A DNA stretch of 64,000 nt from Heterodera schachtii (GCA_023374025.1 SIJG01000047.1:905229-969228); one strand, 5' to 3'; positions 10,918-23,113 are shown, numbered from the stretch's first letter. Numbers and translations: made by a program. Notes: generated from the letters alone by a model not told the origin.

Positions 10918-13900
10918 TTATTGCACTGCCATAATCTCGTGGCTTTTGTCTTCTGCTGCTGCTGCTGTTCCAGCCCCGTCACAAGCTGTAGCGGCACAGT
11001 TGGTGGTTGTGTTGCTACCATCATGATGATGCTGGTGCTCGTCCTGCTCCACCTCCTCCTCCTTGTCGTCGATGTCCGGCACGGTGGGCAACAATTGCTG
11101 GTGGTGGTGCCGAAAGTGCGTTCCTCGTCGTCGTCGTTGTTGACCACCACCACCAGCAGCAGTAGTTGGAGCAGTAGTGCCATTGTTGGCATTGGCACCA
11201 CCATTTTTGCGCATGCCAAGCGATGCCATCAGCAGCCGATGGACCTGCTGATGATGATGATACTTCCGTTTTGGAGGAGGAAGCACAACGGGGGCGGAGG
11301 AGGACGACGATGAAGCAGATAATGCCGCCAGGGTTGAGGAGGATGATGATGAGGTTGGGCCAACAACAATTGGTGGCGTTTGCTGGTGGTGGTGAAGCCG
11401 ATTGTGGCGATGATGCCGAGCAATCTGCTGCTGCTGAACAGAAGCATGTAAGCAAAAAAAAATTTCAAAATTTTGTTTGAGAATTTCGAAATTAGCAATT
11501 TTCGAGACCGAGATTCTCTCGAGAACGTTTCAAATGGATATTTTAATCATTATTTGCCTGCTGTTGAACTGCTGGTAATGATGATGATGAACCACCATTA
11601 TTATTATGTGCAAAGGTGGACAAAAGCCTGTTGGGTTGAAAATGATGCCGAAAATTGGAGAGCAATTGTCTCCCGCCGACGGCACCACCCGCCAATGGCA
11701 TTTTGGTGGCACTGAAATGGGTTTAAACATATATTTCCTATTCTTCTAAATTCAAATATGATACTTCTCAAATAAATATGAAGGAAAGGCCCCGGTGGCG
11801 GCTCAATTTAAAAAATTTAAAAATTTTTTTTTTGAAAAATCCAGACCCATGGCTTCGATGGAAGAGCTAACACTCTACCATTTTCACGAATTTTTTATTT
11901 TCAGTTTCTGGAGGCCCTTCCATGGTTATGCCATTGATCAGAAATTCAAATTCTCGATTGAGACTCTCGCTTCCATCCCCCGATTGAACGGACGAAAGAT
12001 TGATCAAAAATCAAGAACAACGGCAACCACCTCTGCTGATGACTGCTTTTTTCAACAGCATGGAGCATCGACGGCTTCTTCACAAAATGATGCAGACAAT
12101 CACTACCATCTCCGGCAAAAGTGCCACCAACATTTTCGGCAAAAGTGCCATCATCGTCATCATCATTATTGTCTTCATTTGGCACTACCATTTTTTTGGT
12201 CCTTTTCTCCGCTCGTCCTCCTCCCCATCCTCCTCTTCCAACACCAATGCCATCAAAATCATCATTATCCTCATCATCATCGATGGCATTTCTCATGCCG
12301 ATTAGGCGGGAAGCAGCATTGTTGGCACCACGACCAATGCCGTTGTTGCCTCCTATTCTGAACAGTTCCTCGGTAGATGCCAATTCATCATGTTCGTCTT
12401 GTTCGGACGGCATTGGCAGACAAGCGCGGGTCGAAAAGCGTGCCAACGAAGACCGCGGTGGTGGAGGAGGAGGAGGAGGTGCCGTCCGCTTCAGTTGTTG
12501 CTTTTGCTGCTCATCATCTTCGGCATCCTCCTTTTTGGTGCCACCACCATTTGCCGTTTGTGCTAATTGCCGTTGTTTTCCCCCCGCGGCGCTTTTGTTG
12601 TTTGCCGCCATCATTATCAGATCAAAGATTGGGTTTTCGCAATTTTGTGCTAGCGGCGGCGATTCTTCGCTGGTGCGATGATGGAATGGCACTGATTGTC
12701 GCTCCAATTTGCTTAATTAAAAAACAATTTTTTTTTGTTGAATTAGCAGATTAGTAATTAAGAAATTACAACAAAAAAAAAAGACTAGGACTCGTAATCG
12801 ATCCGAATCAATTAGCACTGATAATTTGAATATGAGCCCAATTTCAAAATAAATCAAAGTTCAGTCCCGGCCCCGAGAAGAGGACGAGACAGTACAGTAC
12901 AATGATCTACAGTATATCAGAGCGCATACTGTATGTACTCACTTTGTTGTTGGCCTGACGCCGAGTACGTCGATGGTGCCTGTTGTGGTTGTATGGGTAC
13001 GGTAGTTGCTGCTGACTGTTGCTGTGGTTGTACGGTAGTTACAGTTGCCGTCTTTGTGGCGGTGGCGACGGCGGGCAACAGACCAAAGCATGGGTTGGCC
13101 AACGAAAGGTCGAGCCGTGCGAATTCGGTGGACGGCGATGGCACAGTAATGCCAGCTGGCGGTGGTGGTATTGGTAGTGATGGCTGCTGTACGGTAGCGC
13201 AACGTGGGAAAAGCGTTGGAGGGCATGAAAAGCGGGCGGAAGGAGGAGGGCACTAAAATATGGAAAATGCAAAAAGTGGAGGGGAGCAAATCGTTTCCCC
13301 GTTCGAAATTTTTGTTTAATTTTCAAAAAAAATTTATAAGAAAATTTGAATAAAAAAATTTTTGCTAATTTTTTAGCGATTTTATGGACAAATTTTAAAA
13401 AAAAACTTAGTAATTCATAAAAATTTTAGAAAATTTGTTTTCACGAAATTTTATAAAAAAAAATTGTTTTAATTTTTTTTTTGTAAATTTTTTCGGTTAA
13501 AATTTTAAAAATTCGGAGGAAGGCGAAATGCTTCATCAAATTTTTTTATTGAAGTACTGCTGCGACACCGTCGTGTTGCTGGTGCTGATCAGCTGACGCG
13601 GCCTTGCTACTGCCATTGCCGTCACTGGTGGTGCCGTGGACAATGCTGGCGATGGCATTATTATTGCTGGTCCATTGGTTGTTGTTGTTGGGGAGGACCG
13701 TGATGGTTCGGCATCAGTGCCAACAACGACGCTGGCACAATTATCAGCAGCGATGGGCGGCGGCGGCTTCTTTTCAACGACAACCAACTGATGACGACGA
13801 TGGGATGGCAGCTTTGCTGATCAATCAAGCAAAAAATTATTTTTATTTAAAATATACCGTATTTCCTAAAAATAGGGGGGTGCACTTCATTACTGTCGGT

Positions 13901-16900
13901 ATGGGAGGGGGGAGCCCATTTTTTATTTATTTTTAGTCCTCGAGACCAGGGCCTGAACGTAACTGATTTTCAGAGTTACGGCCATCCTAATCGGTCATTA
14001 CGTCGATTTTTTCAGTACGGCCATACCGTAATCCGTCATTACGGGCGATTTTTCAGTTACGGCCATCCTTATCCGTCATTACGGAGGTCCAAAAAGGCGT
14101 AATTTGGCGTATCCGTAATCCGTAATTACGTCCAGCCCTGCTCGAGACACTGATTCTCGCTTGGCTTGATATTATCCGAGATTGGCTTGGGGCGACCGAA
14201 TCCCCGGTCCAGGTAAATCCCGAAAACATTGTGGAAACAATCGGGAGTGATGCCGATTCTTGATCCCGACCGGATTCCGATGAATTGTAATAAAAGGTTC
14301 GGGATGGATCCCGAAATCGGGATCTCGAATTTTAACAGGATCCCGAATTTAAGCCAGTGGGATCTCGATGGAACATGACCGTAACAACACCGCCGTGGTG
14401 TAACTAATGCCAAATAAATTTTTAAAAATGCCACACACCATTTTGGTGGTGGTTGTTGTTGGTCATCAAAATGGGAGAGGATGAGGAGGACGGCTGATGT
14501 TTGGGTAACACCCTGGCAATTTAAAAAAAATGAAAAATCTTAATTATGTAAAAAAAAAAAAATTTTTTTGAAACCACGGCGCATTTATTTTTATTAATTG
14601 TTTTTTTTTGTTTACCACACCTTTTGGTCGCGCAACAGCTTCTCAAACTCCATCAGTTGGCCCAAAAAATTGAAATTCGGCGAAATGGTCGGCCGAAGAT
14701 TCTGTGTGAAATTAAAAAACCAAATCGGACTATCATATTGCAATGCTCAAGTGGTCTATGTGTTTGTAAACCAGAGTGAGTCACCGACGGTTCGGACCTT
14801 TTTGAATACAATATTTTTTACATTTTAAGCTATTTTGGCAACTTTGATTTTCTTGAGTTTATCTGGACCCTGGATTTTTTTCTTGGTTTTACTATGCCTC
14901 ACCCTTGATTTTTCCCGAGCCTGGTTTTTCCTTTAAATTTTTGTTGGGCCTAGATTTCCCTTCCTTTTTTCCTAGGCCTCGATTTTTCTGGGTGATTTTT
15001 TCCCATAAAATCCAGGTCCAGGGCCCTAGAGGTCCAGGCATGAAAAAACTGGAATTTCCTGGGTTCACATTGACCAGTGAGTGAGTGTGTCTCTTACCTT
15101 GACAAATTTGTACGCCTCGTCACTGACCACTTGCTTTGCGCGCATCACATAAGCAATGACCAGGGTGGGTGAACGTGAAATGCCGGCCAAACAATGGACC
15201 AACACTTTGTGCCCCGAGGCGCGAGCGGCCTCTGAGAAATTGAAAAAAAATTTGGTGAAAAGATGGAAATTCACAAAAAAAAAATTTTTTTTTTTTTTGG
15301 GGGAGGGGGTTTGAAATTTTGGAGAAAAACCAACGGTCAAATAGATTTTAAATTCCATAGATAGGTAGGTATCCCGGAAATTTTTTTTTTGTTGTATATT
15401 TGGTATGTAAATTTAAATTTGCTAAAAAAAATTTTAGCCCGGGAGGAGGTGCGGAAGGGGAACAAATACGAGATAAATAAATTGGTTCATGCAAAATGCA
15501 TACAAAATGGGCAACCTGTATATAATTTTTTAATTAAAAAATATATTTTCCTCAAAAAAAAAAATCAAATTAATTTTTTTGTAATAAAATTTAAAAATTT
15601 CATTTTTTGATGTACAAATTGTCATTGACCCAAAAACAAAATGCATTTGAACAAAAATATTCCAAAAAAGTCACGAAATTCGTAAATCACGATGGAAAAA
15701 ATTTTTTTTTTAAAATTTGGACACCAAAAGGAGAAAATTTTTTTTATAAAATTCAAAATGCAAAAACCGATGAATTCAAAGGCGGCATCAAAATGGGGCA
15801 ACAGTTTGGCACTGTACGAGTCTTTGATCGGAATGCGCAAAAAATGGTGCCCATCGTCCGGCACTGTGCTGGGCGCCGGACCCGTCTCGCTCAGATTGAT
15901 CACCCGGGTGATGCCGTGGCGCTGCACAATTAATTATATATTTTTTTAATTTTAAAACTAAATTTGCAATTTCAATTCCATTATTCTTTCCCCTCTGCTT
16001 TTCCTTCCCCTACAGGAAAAAAAATTTTTTTTTTTTTTTTCAAATTTGTTACCCCTCCCCCTTTTTTCCATTTTTTAAATCGTCGAAAAATTTTCACACG
16101 TTTCTCCGTCTGTAAATCCATTTCCCCCTTCACTTTTTAATAATTTATAATTACACTTTGTCCTTCCTTTCCGTCCGCCTCATAACAAAAAATTTTTTTT
16201 TTCAATTTGTTACCCCCTCCCCTCCCCCTTTTTTTCCATTTTTTAAATCGTCAAAATTTTCACACGTTTCTCCGTCTGTAAGCCTCCGCCCCCTCGCCTT
16301 TGTTTAGTATATCATTGTTTGTGAATTTAAAAAAAAGTTTTAATAGTTACAACTTGTTAACACTTTCCTACCTGATTTTGAAAAAAAAAATTTTTTTTTT
16401 TAATAATCCTATTTTAGGCATAAATTTTTGTGGGAATTTTCCATTGTTTTTATTGCGAACCTTCAGCAATTCGGCGTTCAGTGCATCGTTTTGTGAGCCC
16501 AAAAACACTGAAAATTTTTCTTTAAATTTTCCCACGATATATGAAAATGGTATATTTTCCATCCCGCCCCCCTCAAAATTATAAAAATTTACTTCCCCTC
16601 TAAAAAAAATTTTTCTATCCCAAAAAATCGTACAAAAATCAAAAATTTGTGTTGCTGCAACTGCCTGCAGTTGGTCAATGGCATTTGCCGAGCATGAACT
16701 GGTGAGAAATGAGGTGGTGGAGGACGAAGACGGATAAATTGTTGGCCCAATTTCGTCCCCTGTCGGTGTTGTTGCCACGGCATTTGTGCCGCCACAAATA
16801 CGGGACAAATTGGCACCGCATGACATGGAGTTGGACAAAAGCGGTGGTGCCGGTTGTGTCACGGCACCGCTAGCAGTTGCGGCACCGCCGCCGCCGACGG

Positions 16901-17884
16901 CGGCGGAACGGCGCGCGGAAAACGCTGCGGAGCCGAGCAGCAAATCGTGTTCCAACAGCGGAGGACGCGGCGCTTCCGCCGCCACGCAGCAAGCAAAGCG
17001 GCGACGGCTCGCCAATGTGGTGGGCGACGCCTGTTGTTGGTGGAATTTTTTTCTTTTTGGGTTTTTTAAATTCGTACAAATTAAAATGTGGCGCCTCTGT
17101 TGGTGAAAATTTTGGCAAAAAAAAATTCAAAAAAAAAATGTGTGGCTTTCTGTTTGTGATTTGAATTTTATGCCATGGTAAAAAAAATGCATCGTTAAAT
17201 TTTTCTAATTCTCAATCCAGAGAGAAAGATCTCCTCTACTACTATGTATAGAATTAAAAATTTATGAAAAATTTTAGATTTTTTTCATGGAAAACATTTT
17301 TTGAATTAAAAAAAAAATCATTGCACCAGAAAAGCCAAACGGAACATGTTAACTCAGGCCCAGCAGGAAAGTCAAAAAAATTAGGTCCAGAATCATTTTT
17401 CTTCAATCCCATATTAACTAAATCAGAAATTTTTTGGGTTAGGATTCTGAATTTTTGATAAATGATAGATTGGCATTTCTATAAGCCTAATAAAAGTGCC
17501 CGATGAAAACGGCATTGGCTAAAACGGGGCCTATGCTAGCGACTCGCACTTTTTCTCCGGTGGCGTTCATTATCGCTTCTTCACCGCCTCCTCCTCCTTC
17601 TCCGACCTGCTCGTTCTTGTCGTTGTTGGCCTGTTGATGCTTCTGCTGCTGATTAAGACAATTAGTGCCTAATGAGTAATTAGGACCAAAGCCAGGGCAA
17701 TTAGCGTTATCGTTGTTTTTGTCTTCTTTAAAATGATGGCTTTGTTGCTGCTGTTGTTGTTGAAGTTGTTCACCGCTTTTTGGTGGCCACCATTGGTGGG
17801 GGAATGAGGATGAAAATGGTGGCAAATTTTGGAACAGAAACAACGGACGACTGATCCGTGGAGAATGGTGGAGTTGATCAACTG
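10918..17884 (-). CDS. vhp-1: VHP-1-like dual-specificity MAP kinase phosphatase
   Basis: This phosphatase should dephosphorylate the Thr and Tyr of JNK/p38-type kinases, as VHP-1 does in C. elegans stress signalling. Minus-strand exons, 5' to 3': 17550-17884, 16634-17030, 16461-16507, 15768-15921, 15098-15231, 14616-14701, 14437-14512, 13569-13787, 12943-13252, about 12031-12691, 11558-11711 and 10918-11433. Exons 16634-17030 to 14616-14701 hold the catalytic domain: FLGSQNDALNAELLK, RHGITRVINLSETGPAP, the general-acid Asp in IPIKDSYSAKLLPHF, the P-loop HCLAGISRSPT and RPTISPNFNFLGQL. The tail carries SPSTEF...NPCF, which from memory resembles a VHP-1 tail motif, then poly-Pro, acidic and Gln/His tracts. 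The intron at 11434-11557 uses a GC donor. The 3' end of the 12.0-12.7 kb exon is a phase-based guess. I could not find the usual N-terminal rhodanese/CH2 domain. Confidence 0.85.
13947..14140. mobile_element. hAT-type MITE, 194 bp, in a vhp-1 intron
   Basis: The element begins CAGGGCCTGAACGTAA and ends with TACGTCCAGCCCTG, so the termini are imperfect inverted repeats of the CAGGG type. It is flanked on both sides by CTCGAGAC (13939-13946 and 14141-14148), a perfect 8-bp target duplication as expected for hAT transposition. Inside, TTACGG/CCGTAA motifs repeat. It has no coding capacity, so it is non-autonomous. Confidence 0.85.
14150..14390. repeat. Degenerate GGGATC-rich dispersed repeat
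   Basis: ATCCCGA/TCGGGAT words recur here, similar to the denser blocks at about 36890-36990, 58360-58550 and 59410-59580. It looks like a worn copy of the same repeat family, sitting inside a vhp-1 intron next to the 194-bp MITE. No termini could be set. Confidence 0.45.
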
Positions 17885-18124
17885 CTGGAATGTAAAAAAA
17901 AATATACAAAAAATGGGGATAAATACCGTAATAAACCGGAAAAAATATCGCAAAAAGAGATTTGGTGATTTTTCAAAAATTTGCTTATCCAGTTCTCTTC
18001 TATGCCTGGAAAACCCTTTTCTCTGAAAATACCAGGGAATTTGTTTACCCCTAACCCAAAGAAATCTTGCAATATCCCCGGAAACCGCTAGGAATTTTTT
18101 CTCAATTCCTGGAAAACCCTGGAA

Positions 18125-18640
18125 ATTTTTGCCATCCCAGCAGGAAATTTTTCCTATCCCTGGAAACCCCAAGGAAATTGTCCATTTCCCAGGAAAAACC
18201 CAAGGAAATTTTCCTATCCCTGGAAACCCCAAGGAAATTGTCCATTTCCCAGGAAAACCCAAGGAAATTTTTCCATCCCTGGAAACCCCAAGGAAATTGT
18301 CCATTTCCCAGGAAAACCCAAAGAAATTTTTCCTATCCCTGGAAACCCCAAGGAAATTGTCCATTTCCCCAGGGAAAACCCAAGGAAATTTTTCCTATCC
18401 CTGGAAACCCCAAGTTGTCCAATTCCCAGGAAACCCAAGGAAATTTTTCCTATCCCTGGAAACCCCAAGGAAATTGTCCATTTCCCAGGAAAACCCAAGG
18501 AAAATTTTTCCTATCCTGGAACCCCAAGGAAATTGTCCATTCCCAGGAAAACCCAAGGAAATTTTTCCTATCCCTGGAAACCCCAAGGAAATTGTCCATT
18601 TCCCAGGAAAACCCAAAGAAATTTTCCCGGAAAATTCCCA
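18125..18640. repeat. Minisatellite of about 60 bp, roughly 8-9 copies
   Basis: The unit alternates CCTATCCCTGGAAACCCC, AAGGAAATTGTCC and ATTTCCCAGGAAAACCC. Because the period is close to a multiple of three, it gives apparent proteins of up to 272 residues on the plus strand and similar Phe/Gly-rich ones on the minus strand. Small indels break these frames, so they are not genes. Confidence 0.9.
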
Positions 18641-18759
18641 TTGGACAGGAAGGGGAGATGCGGCAGCGATCTTTGGTGCGCGTACACTTCACCGTTGTGA
18701 TAATCCTTACAAAACACCCCACAAAATGATTGAACGAATGAATGGCAATGTAAACACAC

Positions 18760-19455
18760 AAACAAACATTCCTCGCGCGAGACGCCCCCAAAAAAAAAAA
18801 ATCCCGAAAATCTCTCTAATGGCCCCTCCTTTGATGAGCAGCACCATGTATTGTGAAATATATAATATATGCTTTTTTAATGGACGAGACGGTGGAAAAA
18901 CATTAGGAAATATGTATTATTTACAATTAGGCCTATTAATTATCTAATTAGGTAAATGCATTAAAAAGAGGGTTTTAGATGATGAAGAAATAAAGGGCGG
19001 GAGCAGCAGCTCAACCATCTGTACTCAAATATATTTTTTTGTAAATAAAAGAAAACCGGAGGGGAGAGGAATAAATACCGTATTTCTTGTAATAGAGCCC
19101 CCGAGGGTTCGATTTTTCAACCTCCCTCAAAATGGGGGGGGGGAGGTTTATTTAAGGGGCGAGGCCTCTAATATTCAGGGGAGGGGGCTATATTATAGGA
19201 AATACACGGTACATTGGAAACAGGGATGTGTCGGCATGCTGACAAACAAACATTCCTCGCGCGAGACGCCCCCCCAAAAAAAAAATCCCGAAAATCTCTC
19301 TAATGGCCCCTCCCTTGATGCAGCACCACGTATTGTGAAATATATAATATAATGCTTTTTTAATGGGACGAGACGGTGGAAAAACATAAGGAAATATGGA
19401 TTATTTACAATTAGTGTAATTTGTCCACTAATTATCCTAATTAAATGCATTAAAG
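18760..19455. repeat. Direct duplication of about 200 bp
   Basis: The segment starting ACAAACATTCCTCGCGCGAG and running through AATGGCCCCTCC, TATATAATA and GAGACGGTGGAAAAACAT occurs at about 18760-18965 and again at 19240-19455 with few differences. The DNA between the copies contains a small inverted-repeat element at 19076-19212. Confidence 0.8.
19076..19212. mobile_element. Small MITE-like inverted-repeat element
   Basis: The left end TACCGTATTTCTTGTAATAG and the right end, which reads TACCGTGTATTTCCTATAAT in reverse complement, form imperfect terminal inverted repeats, followed by GCCCCC on both sides. Related sequence appears at about 13854-13885 and 27595-27710. No long target duplication is clear. 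Confidence 0.5.
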
Positions 19456-19560
19456 TGGCTTTAGATGGTGAAGAAAAATAGGGAGGAACAGCTCAACCGT
19501 ATGCATTAATTTTTTTTTTTTGTAAATTAAAAAAATCAGAGGGAGACAAATATGTTGGAA

Positions 19561-19791
19561 ACAGTGATGAGTCGGAATGCCGATTTTCGATTGCCGATTT
19601 CCGACATTTTTAGGCATGAAATTCCTATTTTTCGATTGTCGAAATTTTCTTAGCCGTCGGAATTATGATTGCCGAAATGTTTTCAGCCCTTTGGGATGCC
19701 AATTTCCGATTGCCGAACTTTTTTGCAGCTCTTTGGAATGCCAATTTCAGATTGCCGGCATTTTTTGAGGGCGTCGGCACACATCCCTGAT
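19561..19791. mobile_element. Degenerate hAT-like MITE
   Basis: The left end CAGTGATGAGTCGG and the right end, read as CAGGGATGTGTGCCGACG in reverse complement, are imperfect inverted repeats. Flanks GTTGGAAA and ATAGGAAA match at 6 of 8 positions, as an old target duplication would. The interior repeats GCCGA/TTTCGATTGCCG words. Confidence 0.5.
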
Positions 19792-20639
19792 AGGAAAAAC
19801 AATACAGACAGTCTGCATTTCGGACCATTCCCGTTTCCGGTCCTCAACTTGCCGAAATTTCAATTCGACTGCCTTTTTGGGACCATCCCAGAGCCCCCCG
19901 ACGCAATAGCTTTTGATATGCCAAATATAACCTCCAGTGGCCCCCTGTTCCACGACAGGAAAGGGGGGACGGGGATTAAATTCACAAAAATGGGGGGGGG
20001 GGATCAAAAAAAAAAATTTGTGAATAAATGGAAAAAAATTTTTTTTTTTTTCGCGGAAGGGGGGGGGGGACAGGAGGTCAAGGTATGTATATTTAATTTA
20101 TGAACCACCAACCACAAGCACCACCTTGTTTTTTTTCGCAATTTTTTAAAATCAAGGGACACACCGAGGAGAGGTGGGGACAAAAAGTGGCCGCCAGCAG
20201 CGACCACCGCCGTTTCTCTCTCTCGTAAACGGACGGGGGGCGGTTCGTTCGTTGGCCCTCGAGAATTTTTTGCAAAAATTGGAGCCCTACCCCCCTCCCC
20301 CCCTACCGCCGGAGGGGGAGGAGGGATGAGGTTGAAACATGATGATGAAAGATGGAAAAAAATGGAAAATGGTGTGCATTTGCGAGGGGGGGGGGAGGGG
20401 GAGGGGTGAGAAAAATGGACGACGATGGCGGCGGCGGCGGGCGGTGGATGAATGAATGAATGTTTGTTGTAATTTTGCAAGAAAAATGTTATGAAACGGG
20501 GGGGGGGGGCGTGGAGGAGAGGCGGGGATGATGTACATAATACATATTTTTGTGTGTGTAATTTAGAAATCAGAAAAAGGGCCCTGGGAATAATGGGGGA
20601 GGGGGGGGGGTGAAAAGTCAAAAATTGGACGAGCTCTGG

Positions 20640-21245
20640 GTTTTAAGGGGGAGGAGGGGTAAGTTGCATTTTTAGGGAAAATTTCTCGATGGGCTTTAAT
20701 GGGGGGAGGGGGGGGGGAAGGGGTAAGTTGCATTTTTAGGGAAAATTTCTCGATGGATTTTTAGCGGGGGAAGAGGGTAAGTATAAGTTGCATTTTTCGG
20801 GAAAATTTGTCGATGGGCTTTAATGGGGGAGGGGGTAAGTTGCACTTTTCGGGAAAATTCTTAATGGGCTTTAATGGGGGAGGGGGTAAGTTGCATTTTG
20901 GGAAAATTTCTCGAGGCTTTAATGGGGGAGGGAAGGGGGAAGTTGGACTTTTTCGGGAAAATTCTTTCGATGGGCTTTAATGGGGGAGGGGGTAAGTTGC
21001 ACTTTTCGGGAAAATTCTTAATGGGCTTTATGGGGGAGGGGGTAAGTTGCACTTTTCGGGAAAATTTCTCGATGGGTTTTAAGCGGGGGAGGGAGGGTAA
21101 GTTGTGGATTTTCGGGGAAAATTTCTTGATGGGCTTTAATGGGGAGGGGGAGGGGGGTAAGTTGCATTTGGGAAAGATTTCTCGATGGGTTAAAAGGGGG
21201 AGGGGAGGGGGAAGGGGGCAAGTTGCATTTTTTGGAGAAATTCTC
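20640..21245 (+). repeat. G-rich minisatellite, period about 60 bp
   Basis: About ten units combine TTTAATGGGGGAGGGGG, TAAGTTGCA and TTTCGGGAAAATT(T)CTCGATGGG. Several G runs of four or more per unit make the plus strand quadruplex-prone. The open frames on both strands (for example 20874-21299 and 20861-21448) come from the repeat. Confidence 0.9.
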
Positions 21246-22170
21246 GAGAATATAAGCCTCGAAATAACTCGTAAAATTAACAAATTGTTTTTTATTTGAA
21301 TTTTTGGGGAAAATGAGTCATTCAGGTCATCCATCACTTTACCCGTACAGTCCTCAGCTGAATTTTTATCAAAAATAACCTTCCCATAAAATACATAGTA
21401 AGAAATGGCACAAAAATATGTAGTTAGAAAAAATAAATAATGACTCATAAATTGAAATCAAAAATCATGAATGAAAATAAAATTTCATGAAATTTCTCGA
21501 CTGGGAAAAACCGGACAATTGGAAAATGGGACAAAATCTCGACAAGTCTCGAGTTATTTTACAAAAATATCATTCTATTTGCTTGCAAAAAATTTGTAGA
21601 ATTTCAAATTTTTCAATGAAATTTTTTCCCCAGACAAGTGAATGAAAAACCCGGACAATTGGACAAAACCTTGACACTATAATTCGAAATCTCGACAAAT
21701 CTCGGGTTATTTTTCTAAAGACTTAGGAGAAAGGGGCCCGGCGGTGCCAATAGGCGCCGCCGGAAAAATTTTTGAAAATTTGGATGGGTCTGTTAACAGA
21801 TTTTGTCCAAAAAATGATAAATTTTTTCGATTTTGAGCCAAATTTTTTAAGAAAAAATTGGTTTTTTGAGGGCCGGCGATGCCGATAGGCAGCGCCGGGC
21901 GAATTTTTAAATTTAAGGTCTATTTTCTAATAGTTCTTCACCAAAAATTTATTAATTTCCGTGAAATTTTTATTTTATTTTTTATATTTTGTAAAAAATA
22001 TTTTGAAAAATATTAACTTTTTATGATTTAATCAAGGAAAATTAAATTTTTTAATTTCAACGAAAGGAAGATTGGATTTAATTTGTCAATAAATTATGCC
22101 AATGATGACCAATTTTTATGGGATTTTTGTTTAAAAAACCATATTAATCACAAAAAAATAAATAAAGTGA

Positions 22171-22240
22171 AAACGCCAACAGGTATCGAACTATGACAGA
22201 AAGTAATTTAAGTGTGATGCACTTACCCACTACACTACAT
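22171..22240 (-). tRNA. tRNA-like remnant
   Basis: On the minus strand the sequence has an A-box-like TAGTGTAGTGGGTAAG and, about 35 nt further, a B-box-like AGTTCGATACC. Stems around the T loop are weak and the acceptor stem is not convincing. It is best read as a tRNA-derived pseudogene or SINE head. Confidence 0.3.
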
Positions 22241-22344
22241 TTCAATTAAATAAGCATCACAAATTTACTTTTTTACTTAATAAAATTGGCAAAATGGTTA
22301 AAAAAATTCAAATTTCTTATAACTTTTTTGCCTTTTCCCCCACA

Positions 22345-22515
22345 AAAATCCCATTCTTAGGGGGTGTATATTTAACCCCGACCCCGATCGGGGTTAAGGG
22401 TCGGGGTTCGGGGTTGTGGGGGTGGAAGCGTCGGGGTTGGGGGTGGGGTTTTTCCCCGAAAAGGGCCAAAAAGGGCGGGGTTGGGGGTCGGGGGGGGGGT
22501 CGGGGGCCCAACCCT
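22345..22515 (+). repeat. G-rich low-complexity block with CCCCGACCCC/GGGGTCGGGG words
   Basis: A short CCCCGACCCCGATCGGGG palindrome is followed by about 130 bases dominated by GGGGTT/GGGGTCGGGG. It starts after TTAGGGGG and ends CCCAACCCTAA, so the ends are weakly complementary, as in a small inverted-repeat element. It is strongly quadruplex-prone on the plus strand. Confidence 0.6.
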
Positions 22516-23111
22516 AATTAAATGAAATTTCTCGATGGAAAATTGGACAAAATCTCGACTTTTCCTAACTCGACAAATCTGGAGTTTTTTTTTTTTTTAA
22601 ACAAAAATATAACTCTCTATTTGCTTGCAAAAAAACGTTGTTAAAATTTGTAGAATTTCAAGATTTTTGCAATGAAATTTTCCACAGACAGGTGAATGAA
22701 AACCCGGACAATTGGACAAAATCTCGACATTATAGTCCGAAATCTCGACAATCTAGGTTTATTTTTGTAAAAAATGCTCTCAATTTACTTGCAAAAAATT
22801 GATATTTAAATTTAGTGGAATTTAAAAATTTTTCATTGAAAAATTCTCCCCCAGGGGTGAATGAATCATCATCTAAATTAACGCTTTCTTTATTCTCTCT
22901 CTGTGTAATGTCGTCGCCTTTTTCGTCAAAAGAGACATTCTCCTTTCACAAAAAATCGGTCGATCAGTCCATAAATTGAAAATCGTTTCCGCGCCTCTAA
23001 TTGTATACGACAAAAACGCTTAATTGCCCCTAATTAACAATGAAATGACTCACCATAATTGACAAGAAATAACACTCTGTCTTCTCTCTTTCTCTCTCTA
23101 ATTACCTAATT

Positions 23112-23113
<2 letters not shown>

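Larger units (their letters stand above)
21484..22760. repeat. Split direct repeat enclosing two GC-rich hairpins
   Basis: A segment with GGACAATTGGACAAAA and AAATCTCGACAAATCTCG occurs at about 21484-21720 and again at about 22525-22760. Between the copies lie two GC-rich hairpins of the family described under findings, at 21738-21763 and 21873-21898, a tRNA-like sequence and a G-rich block. Confidence 0.6.

Noticed and set aside
12121..12681. 186-codon plus-strand Ser/Pro-rich frame
   Set aside because: It is antisense to the long phosphatase exon, whose minus frame has continuous splice phase with its neighbours.
18129..18947. 272-codon plus-strand frame
   Set aside because: It is mostly the 60-bp minisatellite read in frame. 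The opposite strand is equally open and small indels move it between frames.
20874..21299. 141-codon Gly-rich frame
   Set aside because: It is encoded by the G-rich minisatellite. Unit-length changes shift the frame repeatedly.
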